Positions 47,822 through 61,800 of a stretch of DNA of 64,000 bases are shown here, piece after piece. Below the pieces are notes generated by a model that did not search any database, was not told the DNA's origin, and worked only from the letters and a program-made list of their open reading frames with translations. A program made the position numbers and the translations under genes. The first letter of the stretch is position 1. Each line of letters starts with the position of its first letter. The stretch comes from Eleusine coracana subsp. coracana (taxonomy: Eukaryota; Streptophyta; Magnoliopsida; Poales; Poaceae), in assembly GCA_032690845.1 (NCBI GenBank), contig CM064433.1, positions 37,260,658 through 37,324,657 on the forward strand, given 5' to 3'.

Positions 47822-49470
47822 AGAAGTTGATCTCCGTTGGGCCAACAACTGGATCATAGACGCAGTAAGCCTTGTTGTCGTGCTCGTAGCCGATGAAGAC
47901 CATGCACGTGCTCTAATCCTCCAACTTACCAAGGTGCAGCTTTACCGTCTTCACATGCCCCACGCACCCCAACGTCACAAGGAAGGAGACGTCCGCCTTC
48001 CTCCCACGCCACGCCTTAAACAGAGCCTTGCCCGCCACGCTCTTTGTCAGTGCGGCTTAAGATGAACACCGTTGTGGTCACCGCCTCCCTCCAAATTGTT
48101 GTCGATATCCCTTGTCCTTTATCATGCTCCCTGCATTACTGATGATGGTCTAGTTGCGCCGCTCCACGACATCGTTCTCGCTACGACGAGTATGGTGTTG
48201 ACGCTCATTTCTGCGCAGTGGCAGCCAAATTCCACCGACATGAATTCACCTCCACGGTTCATCCTCGACACCTTCAGCTTCCACCCCGTCTCCGTCTCGA
48301 CGCGTGCCTGGAACTTGATGTTGGCTCGCGACGCCTCATCGTTGCTCATCGACAGCCGAAGCCACTTGTATCTGATAGTCTATTACCAGGAGGAAGTAGT
48401 ATCGACCGCCGTGTGTTGCTGACGAGATCAGCCCACACAAGTCACCGTGCACGAGATCTAGGAGATCCTTTGCATGATAACTTGTATTCTACGGGAACGC
48501 GTGTTGCCACTCCTTTCCAGTGAGGCAGCTCTCGCACAACTACCCGTCTCGCTTGATCTTGGATAGCTCATGAACCATGTCCTCGCGCCCAAGAATCAAC
48601 GGCGCATCATAGCCTATGTGGCCTAGGCATCGCTGCCGTGCTTCGCCACCATGCACGTTGGCTATGTCACGTTGAGCATGATGGTGTATAGGCGGTTGCT
48701 CGCGCATAGCACCCTCATCCACATCCGCTGCTCTTGATCTCATACTGTTGAGCTATAAAGCCGCCCTAGCTCCTTCTCAATCGCTTAAGCTTTTGGGTTG
48801 GACTGGTTAGGTGCGTTGCTTCATGGTATCAGAGCCAGGAGGTCTCGAGTTCAAGCCCCGGTTCCCGCATTCCTTGCGCCACCTATTTCCCACGCTACGC
48901 CCCAGCGGCAGCCGCCTGCGCCCACGTGGGCTGTGCGTGCGGGGGGGTGTTGAGCTATAAAGCCGCCCTAGCCCCTTCTCAATCGCTTAAGCTTTTGGGT
49001 TGGACTGGTTAGGTGCGCTGCTTCACATACGCACAACATGTTGTCCTCGATCATCACCTGGCACCCAAGCTCGTTGAGCTGGCCCAAGCTCAGGATGTTG
49101 TTCCTCAGACGCGAGATGAAATACATCCCATCAGTGCATGGTGCTCACCGTTCAAGCACCGAAACAACACCGAGTTGCGCCCCTCGATCCACATTACCAA
49201 TTCGTCGTTGAACTTCACCAAGCTGGTGATGGCGGTGTCAAGCTTGGTGAACGCCACCTTGTTGCGCGTTATGTGGCTGCTTGCCTCGTTGTTGTGTCGA
49301 GGTACCACAGTTCATCGAACTCCACCCGTCATGTGGTTGCGCCTTCACGACCGAGGTGAGCCTCCACCTGCACTTCCTCGTCGTCCTTCGCGACATCTCC
49401 ATGCACGCGCATCCACAACAAGAGCAGCGACGGCTCGCCATCATCCTCCCGCCACATTGGTCTGCTCCAC
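47822..49470 (-). pseudogene. Ty1/copia integrase and gag-pre-integrase relic, minus strand
   Basis: On the minus strand, from the right: NKVAFTKLDTAITSLVKF and GRNSVLFRCLNGEHHAL (post-protease region, 49270-49110), then NRLYTIMLNVTQ-like residues and the following H/C-poor pre-integrase block (about 48740-48540). The integrase core follows (FQARVETETGWKLKV, NRGGEFMSVEF, 48349-48200), then a C-terminal FIGYEHDNKAYCVYDPVVG near 47920-47830. Frames are broken throughout. The TRIM at 48746-49025 sits inside this relic. Confidence 0.8.
48746..49025 (+). mobile_element. Complete TRIM (SMART-like miniature LTR retrotransposon), 280 bp
   Basis: Two 78-bp LTRs, 48746-48823 and 48948-49025, both TGTTGAGCTATAAAGCCG...GCTTCA, differ at only two positions. 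Immediately after the first LTR is the primer-binding site TGGTATCAGAGCCA (48824-48837), complementary to initiator Met-tRNA. A G-rich tract (48941-48947) precedes the second LTR. A 5-bp target duplication CATAC flanks the element (48741-48745 and 49026-49030). There is no open frame; only about 124 bp separate the LTRs. Size and structure match the small LTR retrotransposons described in grasses. It interrupts the minus-strand copia relic, so it is younger than that. Confidence 0.95.
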
Positions 49471-49472
49471 CA

Positions 49473-49496
49473 CCCCCCCCCCCCCCCCCCCCCCCC
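49473..49496. repeat. C24 homopolymer
   Basis: Twenty-four consecutive C residues, followed by GCCCCCCG. On the minus strand it is a G-run about 340 bases beyond the stop codon of the HASTY-related gene. Confidence 0.95.
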
Positions 49497-49831
49497 GCCC
49501 CCCGTCACTGTTCGACACGCCGCTCATCTTCTCACCACGCCATCCACTCCTCAGTGAACATTGTTCCCATGTATAATATCGTTAATATCGTTTCAGTGGC
49601 ATTGTTCACAAATATAATATGCATTTAATATTTGTAGAGAAGTTGATTTCTAACATGGTGCTTATCAAAACCTAACAATCAAATGTTTCATTATGAAGGT
49701 ATACCAAATTTGCACAAAGACACATCCTTGTACAACGAATACAGATTAAAGTCACCATGAAGGAAGTTAATAGAACAGCAGCTTTTCAAGCATGGTTATA
49801 ATAGTTCAACAAAATATGGCTGCAGTTATTT

Positions 49832-52800
49832 TCATTCATACAAATAAAAATTCCAGTATAATGCATGAAGATTAAGGTCGCTAACCTTTTGAAGTGGCTG
49901 TGAAAGGATCTCATAGTATTCATGTTTATAATGTCTTGTGGCCATCCAAAACTAAAAATAATAATAAATTAATAAATAAACACAAGAAAATCTTATTGCA
50001 CATCTAATTCTCAATACCTCTTGAAGATTTTCCTTCCATGAGTAGATTGTATTACTAACAACCTGTCAAGTTATCCATTTAAGTCTTAAATATCACCCAA
50101 GGCAACCTATTATAAAAGAAATACATGCAATAATAGTTAGGAGTCATACCATTCTATATGCAGCTTGTGGACCGACATCCTTCATTTTTAAGATGTTTTG
50201 ATAATCCTGACAAGAGTCATAAAAAACCGAGTTTAATGGTTTTTTAGAGCACGTGAGGATAATAGTGACAGAGAATACCATTATTCCTCGGATCACAAGA
50301 GATTGGTGGATCCGCTGCCCAGAGAAAACCACTTTCCCGAATTGTTCTACCAAATCTGAAAATAATTTCTGATCCTACAGAAGAAATAAAATGGTCATTA
50401 TGTTTTTAGTTGAAAATGATCAGTATTTTCAAATAATTGATTTACTGGCAGAGAAGTACCCAGTCTATTGAGTCATCATCAACTCTGAAAAAGCCTTTGG
50501 CATTCAGTATATTCATCAAATCTTTAAGTTCATTCTTCATCTGAAAACAAGGTCGTCAGAATCACTACAGGCCCATAACCTGAAATCTAATCGGATCCTA
50601 GCAAGGATTATAATTTGGTTTGATCTTACGACAGATACAATTCTAAATAACTTGGTAGAGTCACGACGCTTATCTGATCCTATGCTATTATACTTTGTGA
50701 AACAAAATCAAGACGTTATCAGGATGCTAGGACAGCTACAACTCAGTTGAGCATGTTGCCTTGAATCTGTCATAACTATCAGACTGCATGTAGCAACCAT
50801 GAGGTTCAATCAACCAAGTTGAATTAATTAAATTCTGAGGTAATTCACTGTTTTCCAAATAGACTACAAAGAGTTCAGATTATTCTTGATAAATGTAAAT
50901 ATCTATCTTTCTTGATAATGTAAATATCTAGGCCAAAAAAGGAAAGAATAAAAAATATTATTCCGAAAAAGATCTCAAAAGAGAAGTTACGTGCATTAGC
51001 ATTATCATTAAGATCTAGAAGTTCAAGTGTTTCTTTTGGTTTTAAATGTTACACAAAGTATCTTTCTACTGTCAAGAAAAAAATAATTGGCAAAACAGAA
51101 TGGTAAATGAACAGCTGGCTGAAAGAGCAAGACAAAAAATACAGCAAGTGATACTTTTTCTATACCTCATCACTTTCCAGGAGCAATGTTAAGCACCGAG
51201 AGTACAAGCTTATTTGATGTTCCCATTCAACAATCTTAGCCCTTCGCTACAGAAGGGTTAGAAAAGGAATTAAAAGGAAATTGTAAAATGTGTTTCATTT
51301 AAATTATGCTAACGATTCTCCAAGTAAAAAGAACCTCAAAGGACATTTTTATGAGATCATGGTCCAGTTTTGCAAATCGACTATACTTAGAGTCATTGAC
51401 AACTTCATGGACAAATTCATTCTGCAAATATGACAGCAAGCAATTAACAGACAGATATGAGCCATATAGAGCAGTATTCTGTCCAGAAAATAAAAGCTAC
51501 TAATTATACCTTAGAACGACTAAAATCATTCATATGATTATCCAATGAGCCCAAAGCCAAATGATCGTCAAACTCTTTATGCAAACAGATCTGCTCTTCA
51601 AACCTAAAATACTGGAGAAAAGGCTTCCATGTTAAATAAAACACAACTATACAAACAAGTATAAGTTGCCAAAATTTCTGAAAGACCATCAATAAAAAGA
51701 TGTAACCGTTCTGAGATTAATAATAAGAATACAAGAGAGTAATGCATAGAAAGCAATAATACTTGATGTTATTACAGATAATGACAACAAAAATTACAGA
51801 GCAGTGTTTTTTTCTTTTAGAAAAGTTACAGATCATGACAACAAAATGTGCCACAAAAAAGCGAGAACCCATGCTTACAACTCCTGAAAGAGCAGTTTTT
51901 TTTTTCTTTAGGTTGTAAGACTAGATGCTATTTGTGTTTTACCTATGTACTTTGGTAATACCTCAAAAAATATGTACTTTGGTAAACTGGCGGTGTTGTC
52001 CTACAACTTCAATAATCACTTAATTCCCACATCTGTTAAAGAAGGAAAGCAATACTGAGAAATAATTCACTGATTTATTTTTTAAAAAAATCCACTGGTT
52101 TATTTCAAAAAAATAATTAATCCACTGGTTTAAACTAACAAATGGTAAGTTGGCAGCTAGCTCTTTTATTTGTAATCAATTGCAAGCAACATTCCTCAAA
52201 ACTAGACTCAGGATGCCCTCAAATTTTTTTTAAAAAATATGCTTCCAAACTTCAATACATGTGAAGCTTGCAATCGGATGGAATTGTCGATCAAATATTA
52301 TGAGCCACTCGATTTCATCATTAACAAAGCATGCCTGAAGGACTACAAACCTTCTCAGCAAGGAGGAAAAAACTACTGGTCCACAATAGACTGCAAAAGT
52401 AACTACAAGTGTACTGGACTCTGCAAATGGCGTTATAAATAAGCTTGTTGTCACTTTGTTAACTTAATGCAATTAACAGCAGTTAGCTACATACTATATC
52501 ACAGGAATGTCTTTCTATGTTAATTAAGGTTACATACAAGTGCACAGTAGGAGTCTCTCCTACTGTTTTTGTGTAAAAAAAAAGGTTACATACAAGTGCT
52601 TGCTCAAGCCAATTAGCCCGATACCACATTCCATATACCATGCCATCAATATTTTCAGCATAGCCATTATAAAATTTAGATTTGATGTAAGGTCATACAG
52701 TGCTCAAAACTAATGCCATACCCCAGATTCTTCCTTCTTTCTCTTAATATACATCTGTGCATAAGGCTGCAAATGCTCAATGAAATCATTCGAGTCTGGT

Positions 52801-55800
52801 TCCAGTGGCTGAAAAGAGGAACTAGGTGAAATCAAACTTGATGTTCTGACAGAACCGAAAAACAAAAGAATGAACAAACCTCCAATTCTAAAAATTCTTC
52901 TGCTGACACTAATTCACACGCCATTGTTTTCAGTATATCCTTGTGACTCTGGAAAATGAAAGATCAACTGATGTGCAGCATAGAAACATATAAATATAAC
53001 ACATAGTAACACAAAGAGCACCACAAAACGTGAATATTCATGACAACCTCACGTATCAGTGGATGGAACTGAGGCTCCCAGGAAAATAATATTGAATCCA
53101 AGAAAATCTGCAATAATAGATATAATAAGACAGATCTGCACATTTTTCAGCTTCAATAGGTATTAGAGAATACAATACACTAACATTAACTGCCCTTGCT
53201 GGATCACATTGCAAAGGGTCAAACGGCGTTTTGCAGTTCTCCTGAAGACGCCCCATAACACTTTCCCAAGAATCAGTGAACTGCAAATGAATAAGGTTAC
53301 CTGTGTTCCAGTTACTGAAAAATAAGTATCATGCCAGATTACCTTAATATAAGGTTTAAGAGTAATAAGCCGAGACAGAAGTTCTGAGAGCCATATGGTA
53401 CGATTCTGGAAATATACAGCAGGTCTCTTTCGCTTCAGAAAGAACAAAAAGAACTAATATCAGACAACAGAACTCACCCATATGTGTCTGAAAACTGAAA
53501 GGTATGAAGGTACTCACCTCTAGCATACGAGACATAGTCCACAGATAAGGATGAGCAGAGTCGTTAATACCATACTTCAACTTAAATTCTGGTTCCAACC
53601 TCTCGAAAAGATTATCACAGCCCAAATAGTTATTCTGCAAGGAAAGAGATCATCAATGGAAACACCATTTCACTTGTATCTCCTGTTTCCTCATATCCAC
53701 GAATCATATTGTACGAAGAATGTTTTTCTCCATGGGTGAATCAGTGAGGGCTTTACTGGATTGTATATTTTGAGCATAGTATGAGTTGGCAACTAAAAAA
53801 CTGACGATGTTGTTAAAGAGAGAAACAGAATACCTATAAAGTTATACACTTCATGGATCAGCAATTAGGTGTATACGCAATCAAGCATGACTATAACAGC
53901 ATCTAAAGTGGGATTTTACCATACTGCATACAGTATGTGTGCTAAGCTTATATAATCTGTGAGGAAACAAACAGGCCATAAGCTGGCTCGGCTAAGCTAC
54001 AACGGAATCTAGGGCAATGACATGGATCATAGAAACAGTAATAACACAAGCTGAACAAGACAATCATGCAATGGCCTCAGTTGAAGATTTAGCTTGAAGA
54101 ACAATCAAGGATACCCCCCAGTAGGGGTTTCCCCTAATTTATATTCCCTCAAAAAAAAAATCAAGGATACGTTCAAAAGCCATGGCTACTCTAGAAAATA
54201 AAAATAACTAAGCAATCCATGAATCAAACTGACAAGCAGCAAATACCTCACCAGTGCACAGATAGTACATATCCAGTTACAATCAAAGAAGTAGGCAAGG
54301 CACAATCAACTCAACTAGATTAGAGTTGAAATAGAGAATAGAGCCATGCAGAGTGTGCCTTTATGAACAATCCAACAGACATCCTGCCCATGCACCTCTA
54401 AAAATATCTGGACATGTCTTGCCCAATGATCATGCGCAATGGCACAATGCAAAAGTGCTTTTACAGATGGTTTCCAACACTCACCCGCACAAGCACAGTA
54501 CTACACTTCTTGTGAAGCCCTGCAATCAGTCTCCCCACACTCAGCAACATCCTCAACCACACTGCCCAATTTGACTGCCTTGCTATTTTATTCTAGCACA
54601 GATGCATTTGTTTGTTACCCACAGCCTGGATGTGGATTTGAGCTACTCCTTGAGAGTTGAGATTACTAACACATGGATTTGTCGTGTTATATGTAAATCC
54701 TAAATGGAATGGTTATTGTAGGTAGTTTTTCCAGGGGAACATATTGTAGATATTAATTATGTACTAATTCAAGACTGTACTAAGTCGCAAACACTTGATG
54801 TCTAGTACATCCATGCAGTCAAGCTTTCTTAATATGTTAGTTGATATATTTTTCATTATTGAGTCAGAAAATAACATGAAAATCACTCAAGTATATTTAT
54901 TGGGTTTTATACATGTAATGATAGAAAAATAGAATTTGTGCCAAAATTGTACTCCGAAGAAGTTTGTTGATAGGTTTGTTTTGGCAGTCGTATTTTAGAA
55001 TATTTAGTCTGGTATAGTTCAAGGCAATAGTTAATTAGGGGATACTTTTAGATCCAAACAGCTGAGTTCAGTATATTGAAAGGGTTATACCAACAGTTTT
55101 TTTAGACGCAACAAGTTACCTTCAAGCAGTCATTTATGGCATCCACTTCAACCAGCATGCTCATATAGGCAGGAAGGTATCTTTCAAATTCTTCATTAAA
55201 CTGGGAAGAAGCATGAAAGGAACAAAATGTGAAGTAAAACTAAGCACTACAAGTCAACAAAGGGTTCAAAATTCGAGGTGCCAAACACAAGAAACAAGAC
55301 AACAAACCTCCCATTTCCAGATAGTACTTTTTGGAAAATGCTCTGGTACAGAACAAGAAGCCCGCTTACAAAGATCACTCACTTCGTTTGCTAACCAGCC
55401 TTTAAAGCTACAAGAAATATTTTGTTTCTCTGTACTTTCACCTACAACCTGAAAAAAGGTACATCGGCATGTGATCAATAGAGTTACTATAACATTTTAC
55501 AACGAACAAGGTCTTTCATTGTAACATATTTTGATTTTCGATCAACCGCAAACCACATAAGAACTCGTCAGTCGCAATATTTTAGCTATTACACCCTCAA
55601 TTTATTATGAGTAAAATTTAAAAATTAACTTCTCAAGGCCAAACAAACTATAAGAAAATAAGCATCTGGCCGCAGAAACTACTTTCAAGCAGTGTTTGGA
55701 ACTACTAGATATAAGTATAAAACACACCATAGAAGTAGAAACTGGTTCTAAAAATATCTGGACATGTCTTCCGAACTTTGGTATTAATTTGAATATGCAG

Positions 55801-58800
55801 ATATGGTCCCTGAAATCACAACTAACAAATACAAAGTACAATGAATGAACTTAATGGCTTACCTGATTATCTATGTAAATTTCGTAGATATGATGACAAA
55901 GACCTTCAATATCATTCTTCGCATCTTCTTTTGTAGCTGAATTCAGTGAGGAAAAAAGCTCTGAAAGTGAACACTGGACACCACTAAGAAGTAGGATAAC
56001 AGTTGGAAGCATTTCATTAAGAATAAACTGGTTTAGCCACACAAGATCGGAAGAGATTGCTAGGCGGATCAAAGTATAGCAAAATGGCAATGCTTTCTTT
56101 GCTGCTTGATGATCCACCAAACACCCAAACAGGTGCATACTCAACCTCCCAAAGCAATTGTGGTGTAAAAGAAACCTACAAATAATCATAAAGAAGAGCT
56201 AAATAAATGAAACAAATGCCTGAAAACGAAAACACAAAATATTTTCATACCCAATAAGAGTGGCTTTCAAGTTATGAAAATCAGCCTTCTTGCTATCCTT
56301 TGGTTGAGAAGGTAACAATGAAAGCCCACTATTCAATCTTTCTGATGCTAAAACCTCAAGAAGATCACATATGGAACGAGTAAATTTAAGCAATGCCTCC
56401 TTTTCAAATTGGATGACTGTTTCATCTGGTCCATTCAGAATACCAAAATAAGACGGAACTTGAGCCCACCGGCCATGAAGAAAAGTGAACCAAGCACGAA
56501 AAAAATAATCTTCACAGTAGCAAAATACAGGTTCCAACAACTCGATCATCCATTCATCCCAACATTCTAGAGGGCAATGTTTAACCAATGGTATGATGAC
56601 GAGCAGTATGAGCTTTCCCAAATGAATAAAATCCATTGTTCTCAAATTTTCCATGAGAACATTGATGATACATGAAAGGTCTAATAGTCCATTGAATGCT
56701 CCGTCAAAATAGGAGCACAGACCAATAATCTTGTACCTGTAACATTATAAAAAAATAATTAGAGATGAAACTAATAAAAAGTTACACCAGTTCTGAGCTA
56801 GGGATCCAAATTGGTGGGCACATTCTAACAATCTTAAGTTCAATCAAAGGGGCTAGTTTTTAAAGTGAGACCACATTTTTCACCTATTCCCAGCCGTCTG
56901 AGCGCACTATCAGAGCAGATTTGGTTCCCAGGTGGACGGGCGTCCCATATACCAGTGCTGTTAGATTGAGATCCTACCGTCTATAACAGTCATGTCACTT
57001 AACGGAGCAAATCAGTTCGTTAATGACCGTGAACCTAAGAAGCCACACAGCCCATACGACCTGCTCTTCATGCTGTTGACCACAGGCACGGGTGGCAGTG
57101 GCGAGGGCGGCAATGGAGAGTGGGATTTCGCCACGGGCACGGGTGTTAGCGGCGAGGGCGGTGAAGGATATGCGGACTTGCCGTGAGGGCGGCTGTCAGT
57201 GGCGATAGCAGGGAATGGGATGGGAATTGGCCACCGGCGTGGGTGTCAGCGGCGACAGGGACAAGGATGGCGACTTGGCCGCGGCGGACCCTTGCAACGG
57301 CGTCCGGATGAGTCCCATAGCCAGACGAAGCTGCCGGTGGACCAGCTAAGAACGAGAGGAGAAAGGTAGATGAGGAGGATCAAGCTCGTTGGCCCAGACT
57401 TCGTCGTGGATATTCAACACAGAGGAGCAGACTGCAACTTCGCTGACGCTTCGAATTTGCTATGGTTCTAACGAACCAGCGCGGAGGAGATCGAGCAAGG
57501 AGGAGCGGCACAGCGGTGTGTAGCAGTGAAGAGCTGCAGCTCGGACTCACGGAGAGGATAAGGAGAGAGAGAGGCACTTAGCATGTATAACGGAGAGAGC
57601 ACAAGGTCACACGGAGTCATGACTCATGACCAGGATGCCCGCCCATGTTATGGGTAGGTCTTTGGGTGTGTTACTGTGGCAGTCTGGTTTACTGTAGCGT
57701 CATAATTACTATAACGCCACACTTATTTAGCTGTCAGGTTAGGTTAGTTAGAATCAATTCTCTCAATCCCCCAATGTCTCTCAAGCTCTAGGCAAAGTAT
57801 AAGGGCTAATTATCTTCTCCATTACATCTGGTATCAGATTATCAAGGATCTCTTGTCATGACTTCTGTTGCTAATTTACCATCAAAATCTGATACGAGCC
57901 TTAAAGAATTAATTGATCTGCTTAAGACACGACTAGAAGCAAAGGAGGAGACTGTCAACCGTGCAGCAGTGCTGGTCCAACCTGTTATGGTTGTGCCTGC
58001 AGCAAAAGAGAAGGTCAAACGTGCAGCGGTGCTGGTCCAAACTGCTATGGTGGTGCCAGAGGCGGTGGCTACCTCTTCATCCTCGCTATTTTTGGCTGCC
58101 CCATCTGTACCCATACGGAGGAAGAAGACAAAGAAGAATGTTACTGCTGTCCATTGTGACAATCTCCAAGTCGTCACACATAATTATTGCACTCATCCTG
58201 CAGTCATCCAATGCAAAAGCAAGAGAAGCATCTATATTACTCCCTGCTGGTCCCCAATAAAATCAGCAAATTCATCAACATCAAGCAGCACAACGAGCTC
58301 ACTTCTTTCACCTTGGACTATTGCTACAAGTAGGTTGTTAATCTTTGTGCAGCAGTGCTGAAGCCAAACTATCATATCGTCATGGGGATATCAAGATTTG
58401 CAGCAATGACCTCCACCACAGCTCGAGGGCGAGCTGTCTTCGAAGAAGGGAGGAGATGTTATGGGTAGGTCTTTAGGCCGTGTTATTGCTACGATAACAT
58501 GGCCAAAAGGCCCGCCCATAACAGCCCATATGGCCACTATTATATTTCCGGCGTACTATTTGGAAAACTAGTTAAGCTTGAACTAAAAAGAGTTGGTGGG
58601 TACCCCCAGTGGTGGATCCAGAATTTCATCAAGACTCGAGCCAAACTTTCAGCCATGGTCTAAGGCTCTAAGCGCATTAAAAAATTCCATAAAATAAAGT
58701 GTAAAATTGTTGAGCATAACACTTAAGAGCACACATTTTCAAATAAAAATATAGTAAAACATGTAGCAATACAAATAAATACCTGATTTATAATGGGATT

Positions 58801-61800
58801 ATTTTGTTGCACATTGACAGGGAAATTAGATTGAGGTGGATTACTAAGCTGCACATCCATGAGGACCATTTCCCTTTACCTAGCACTTCTACTAGCTCCT
58901 ATTGATGTTGGTCCTGTTACCTTTCGGAGCTTGGTTTGAACTAGATTTCTAAAAAGTTTTATGAATGCAATGTCCTAGTCCTCTTCATAATTTTTGCTAG
59001 AATGAAAAATTGAAATATTGGATAAATGAAGCGAAAGAATATTTATCCCACATCAAATTAGAAGAAACAGAAAGAAAATTGGGGTACTTGCTTTGCTCGG
59101 ATGCTCCAGGTGTTGGTTTCACAAGATCAATCGCTGCTACGTGGAGCCACAAATCCATGATTGCTTGCTTGGGCAAATAAGCAGAAGGGACTCACAGCAC
59201 ACGGCCGACCGATGGAGAGGCGAGGTCGATGCGATCGACACTTCAGCTAGGGGCGCACAGCGGAGGAGGCGAACGAGTAACAGATAAAATGAAACTGCCG
59301 CTAATGGGCCTGGCCTACACTGTCATTGACTCACGCAAGCCTTCTTAACTAGGCCAAATTTCTACTCTACAGAGATGAGGGTCCCTTGTTACCTAGGCCA
59401 CGAGTCGGGCCATGGCCTATGTGGCCCGACCGGTAGGCCCGCCCCTGGGTACCCCTAAGGTCACCAGTTTGAACTACTATTCACAACCATCCGGACCAGG
59501 AGCAGGTTCATTGTTCTTTTAAAACCTCTGGTCTAAGGAACTTAATATATTCTTTGACAAAAATGTACTGCTTAATTTTGCTGGCAAACAAAAAGATGTT
59601 AAAATTTGATGGGGAAAATAGTTTTAAACTGAAAAGGCAGCAACAGCCAGCCAATTTCTCTCCCCAGTATTTTTGAGAAACGTTACCTGGTGGAAGGTTA
59701 AAAAATAAACAACAATTTCTCGATAGCTATGAAGAACACACTTACCCAGTGTCTCGAATATCTTTTAACCAGGTTCCTGCAGTTTTCTGCAATTTAGTTT
59801 CAGCAATCATAGGCTGGTTACCATTCTCCAGCAGAAGCCTTATGTCTTCATCTACTACTCCTGATAGATTATAAGCAATTGGTCCGTTCCATAGTGTTTG
59901 GATACAACCAAGCACCTGAACAAGATGTTATAAAATGCCTAGTCACATTGAAAGATCAAAGATGAAAACATATACTAGGGTAACTTTAACTACAAAACAA
60001 AAAAAAAGTCATAGGTCCTACAAATCCGTGTCACAGTTTGTAGACTTTCATTTCTGCATGCCATTCCTTCTTATTTTTAATCATTTATGCAAATTACTTA
60101 AAAACTAGTACACTCTGATCTTTCTGTGAAATATTACCAGCTAAGACAACAAAATTTTTGTGATAGTTATTTACCTTTAAGACTAGGGTAAGAATCAACT
60201 TTGAAAGGGTACATGAGGATGCTGAGGAATGCCCTTCCACTCCTGTAGACTCTACTACTCTGTTACTCGTAAGCACCGTCTCAAATGATTTCACCAACGA
60301 ATGAACAATCATCGTAAATTGATAGTCGGCAAAAAGACCAGACAAGCGATATGTATAGCAGACATATGTCTTCTTCCAGTCTGGCTGTGTCCATATTGTG
60401 TTCAAACTATGCAAAAGATCTGTAAGCAAACAGTTGCTATCTTGAATCCTGAATGTGAACAAATAGTCAACAGCAATGGTAAATATCATAACATAGATTA
60501 CTTAGCCTTATGGTAGGTAAACATAAAAGGTGTAAATTGTAATGTACCTAGGAAAGGATGCCACAGTTACAAATGTTTCAGATAAGATATTATGCTCCAT
60601 AAGAAGTAGCTGGTTCTTTTCTGGATGGCATGACATTGTTCGCGAAACATCCTGCATCACAAAAAAAAAATACTTTCAACACAACAACAATTAAGAGATC
60701 GTATATCTGTTGAGGCCAGTTGGAAGTTTTAGTCTTAAACCAAAATGAAGAACGTTGATGACTAATAAATTAAAAAAAATTATGCCCCTTGCCCTGAACT
60801 CTGGACTATTGTACTGAGTTTAGGACTAAATAAAATGCTCATACCCTTCAGTCCTTCACTAATAATGGTGTATTTAATCATGCAAACTTTTTCAACAATA
60901 AAGGTCAGATTGGTGTCAGAATTTCACAATCATATCAAGTGCTCTCTTCAAGAGATAGTTCAGAAACAATTACATCAGAAGCGAAGGCATGTCAAGACTG
61001 AGAAAGAATATATATATATGCTTACCAACATTTTTTCATCAACGGACTTGGTGAAACCTTCAAAATCAATATCAGCAATACCATGAATAATATTTTGCTC
61101 TAGATCATTCCCTGGACCGCAGCCTTGAAATATGTTGATTCGTGGGCTCTGATAGAAGATAATGAGCAAAATGATCACTTACCATCTGGTATACCACTTA
61201 AGAAAGTCATTCAGAAAAGAAATTCCACCACTCAAGCTTACCTGCAAATTAAGAATGATATAAGTTGTACAACCAGTAAGAAAAAGCCCAGAACAAGCAA
61301 AAATAAAAAAACTCAGAACCTCTGTCATTAAAGACTCTACATCACTCTTTGAAGGTAATATATCAGTGGTATCATATAACCCAGCTATCAAGCCAGCATC
61401 ACCACTGAATGAACTCCTCCACTCCTCAATGTGACGTCCATCCCACCTAAATCTCAACAGGTGCTGCCAATAAAAATGCCACATGTAAGAGATATGACGT
61501 ACAATCAAAGCAAAAAAAAAATGATGTATATCGAAGCAAGAATGATACAACCTCAAACAAAAAAAATCATAGTTAAGGGAACTATAGAGTTTGAAGGAGC
61601 ACTATAGAATTTGCTAATCCATGTTTGGCCTTTAATGATATGCAACTTAATAAATAGTCAAGATTTTCCATGTAGCACTTTAAATGATGTGGAGTGCTTT
61701 TGCAGATAATTATGACTTCGATACATTCCTCAGACGGAGGACTTGCAGATTGTCAAGGAAGAGAATCGTATAAGGAAAGGTTGAGTTAGCTTGAATGCCA

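Noticed and set aside
49013..49576. 187-codon plus-strand open frame
   Set aside because: It overlaps the TRIM LTR, an antisense copia relic and the C24 run; clearly not a gene.
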